Shown piece after piece: positions 51,355 through 52,506 of a stretch of 52,506 bases of DNA. The notes under the pieces are model-generated. The model saw nothing but the letters and a program-made list of their open reading frames with translations, was not told the DNA's origin and searched no databases. This DNA is from an uncultured Bacteroidota bacterium (GTDB taxonomy: Bacteria; Bacteroidota; Bacteroidia; AKYH767-A; OLB10), in assembly GCA_903847585.1 (NCBI GenBank), contig CAINEC010000193.1:1-52506 (forward strand). Reading direction: 5' to 3'. Both the position numbers and the translations under genes were made by a program. Each line of letters begins with the position of its first letter. Within the stretch, counting starts at the first letter, position 1.

Positions 51355-52506
51355 TTACCTAAAATATGGAGAACGTACTTGTAGATTACATTCTCTGTGT
51401 GTAACGTTATAACCTATTGCAAATGGCAATGATTTTACATTATCACGATCAGCATAACGGTTACGCATATCCCTTTGAACTCTTCCTGCAAACAATTTAA
51501 TTGTTCTAGTATATTTGCCATATAACTTGACACCAGCATCTTTCGACTCCATATCTGCTAATGGAATTCCTGAATCGTCTTGAATATGAAGCACAGAGTT
51601 TTCTAAAATAAAATCACGTATTACAGAGAAACTACTTATGTGCATCAAGTAAGAAGCTGATTTCGTCAGACTAACAATCGGTTGACCGTCGGCCGTTTTC
51701 TTTACCCACTCTAACCAATCATTTTCGCCATTCAGACCATGATCGGAAATGTCTTTAGAAAAATAATAAATAGTTATTGGCTTCGACTTACCTTCCATCT
51801 TGCAAACCATTTTAAACATATCACCTTTATTATCCTTAGATATTAACACAGGCTGACCTTTTGCTTTATCCCAATGCATCGGTGTAATTTCACCTATTTC
51901 ACCACCCATTTTTTTCACATAAAATGCGATAATCGACATTGTACCATTTACTCGTAATTCAGAGCGCATATGGTTCGTAACAAAAAAACCAAGTTTATTA
52001 GTTGTTCGAAGAATATTACCTGCTTCTTTAATAAAGTTATTTTGCTTGTGCGTATTATCTTTTTCAAAAAGTGTTAAGTCCCCAATTCCTTCAAGCCCAA
52101 TCATAACATACGTAGATGCATCCGAATAGAACGCATTCGCGAAATCGAAGTCTGGTCCACTAAAGGGATAAAACACTAAGCGCTCTTTACCTCCAACAGT
52201 ATCCAAATGCTCATCCATCATCCAATCACTTACAGGATTAAGCATTTTTTCTTTCTTCTTATTCCATGCATTATTCAACTTAAAAGCATACTTTTTAAAG
52301 TCAGATGGAATTTTACTAGAATCCAAACAAGCAAGATAACTTGCACATTCATTGAGGTTGGCGTCGGATATAAAATTTATATTATCTCTCTCAGATGTAT
52401 TTCTATCAGTAGAAATTTTATTTTGTGTCGAGTCGCTACTTAATGAACTCGTAGAGTCGATTTTATTTACTTCAGAAACGCTATTATTTTCTTCGTTGGA
52501 TTTATT
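51355..52506 (-). CDS. Conserved exported-type protein, function unknown (N-terminus outside window)
   Basis: A 383-residue fragment open to the window edge; translation of the edge bases adds a Ser/Asn/Asp-rich low-complexity stretch (…STSSLSSDSTQNKIST…) typical of the linker after a lipoprotein Cys, so the real start and signal lie outside. The conserved part begins near YAFKLNNAWNKK and contains VFYPFSGPDFDFANAFY and MIGLEGIGDL, a pattern I have seen in unnamed Bacteroidota and other Gram-negative proteins but cannot name. It ends 1 base before the serine-hydrolase start, so the two are probably one operon. Confidence 0.65.
   Translation of the reverse strand, partial: NKSNEENNSVSEVNKIDSTSSLSSDSTQNKISTDRNTSERDNINFISDANLNECASYLACLDSSKIPSDFKKYAFKLNNAWNKKKEKMLNPVSDWMMDEHLDTVGGKERLVFYPFSGPDFDFANAFYSDASTYVMIGLEGIGDLTLFEKDNTHKQNNFIKEAGNILRTTNKLGFFVTNHMRSELRVNGTMSIIAFYVKKMGGEIGEITPMHWDKAKGQPVLISKDNKGDMFKMVCKMEGKSKPITIYYFSKDISDHGLNGENDWLEWVKKTADGQPIVSLTKSASYLMHISSFSVIRDFILENSVLHIQDDSGIPLADMESKDAGVKLYGKYTRTIKLFAGRVQRDMRNRYADRDNVKSLPFAIGYNVTHRECNLQVRSPYFR

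Noticed and set aside
1-52506. CRISPR array, IS element, prophage, tRNA or rRNA
   Set aside because: No regularly spaced repeats, transposase or integrase, cloverleaf-like or conserved rRNA sequence found by eye.

Overview
The window looks like chromosomal DNA of a Bacteroidota bacterium. It is AT-rich, has almost no Shine-Dalgarno sequences, carries many copies of the phylum's -7 promoter element TAnnTTTG just upstream of start codons, and encodes typical Bacteroidota families (DUF5723 and Omp28-like outer-membrane proteins, viroplasmin-RNase H, DHHW/MBOAT acylation proteins, short CRP-like regulators). I see no rRNA or tRNA gene, insertion sequence, prophage or CRISPR array. The genus cannot be named from what is visible.

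Layout. 1-3.4 kb: the end of serC, a DUF1015 gene, an alpha/beta-hydrolase whose nucleophile position is Glu, and a YggS-type PLP protein, all on +. 3.4-8.4 kb: an outer-membrane DUF5723 protein and a GlcD-like FAD oxidase on -, then RNase HI and carA on +, closed by a strong terminator. 8.4-10.4 kb: small stress/regulatory genes (CsbD-like, AraC-type, zinc-site protein, cupin) and a terminator-like hairpin placed directly before the cupin start. 10.4-15.5 kb: an M1 metallopeptidase with a barrel-like C-terminus, and a membrane adenylate cyclase. 15.6-22.7 kb: housekeeping genes (lpxH, an OmpA lipoprotein, dnaB, accA, ispE).

23.0-25.8 kb is a compact thiol/sulfur cluster: a CRP-family regulator with a Cys-rich loop where cAMP would bind, then OsmC, two twin rhodaneses, thioredoxin and a rhodanese lipoprotein. 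A CRP-like operator sits in front of osmC. 25.8-29.5 kb is a first MBOAT/SGNH acyl-transfer cassette. 29.5-35.9 kb is a molybdenum-enzyme region: a YdeP-type oxidoreductase, a small DUF7009-like protein, FdhD, an NTPase-MobA fusion and a membrane protein. A YefM-YoeB toxin-antitoxin pair, with three TGTACA-type operators at exact 12-bp spacing, sits inside it.

35.9-44.6 kb is mixed: an outer-membrane barrel, a NUMOD4-HNH endonuclease, DinB, a polytopic His-rich membrane protein, an Omp28-like lipoprotein, a LURP-one-like protein, a secreted nuclease with two zinc-knuckle repeats, an MTA/SAH nucleosidase paired with a heme-dependent N-demethylase-like protein, and a second barrel.

44.6-52.5 kb is a second MBOAT cassette. 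Its DHHW esterase carries a SPOR-like tail and its SGNH enzyme a LysM, next to a LysM-M23 endopeptidase and a penicillin-binding/beta-lactamase-fold serine hydrolase. Together these suggest a peptidoglycan-anchored O-acylation and wall-remodelling module, the best candidate here for an undescribed system. The final gene runs off the right edge.
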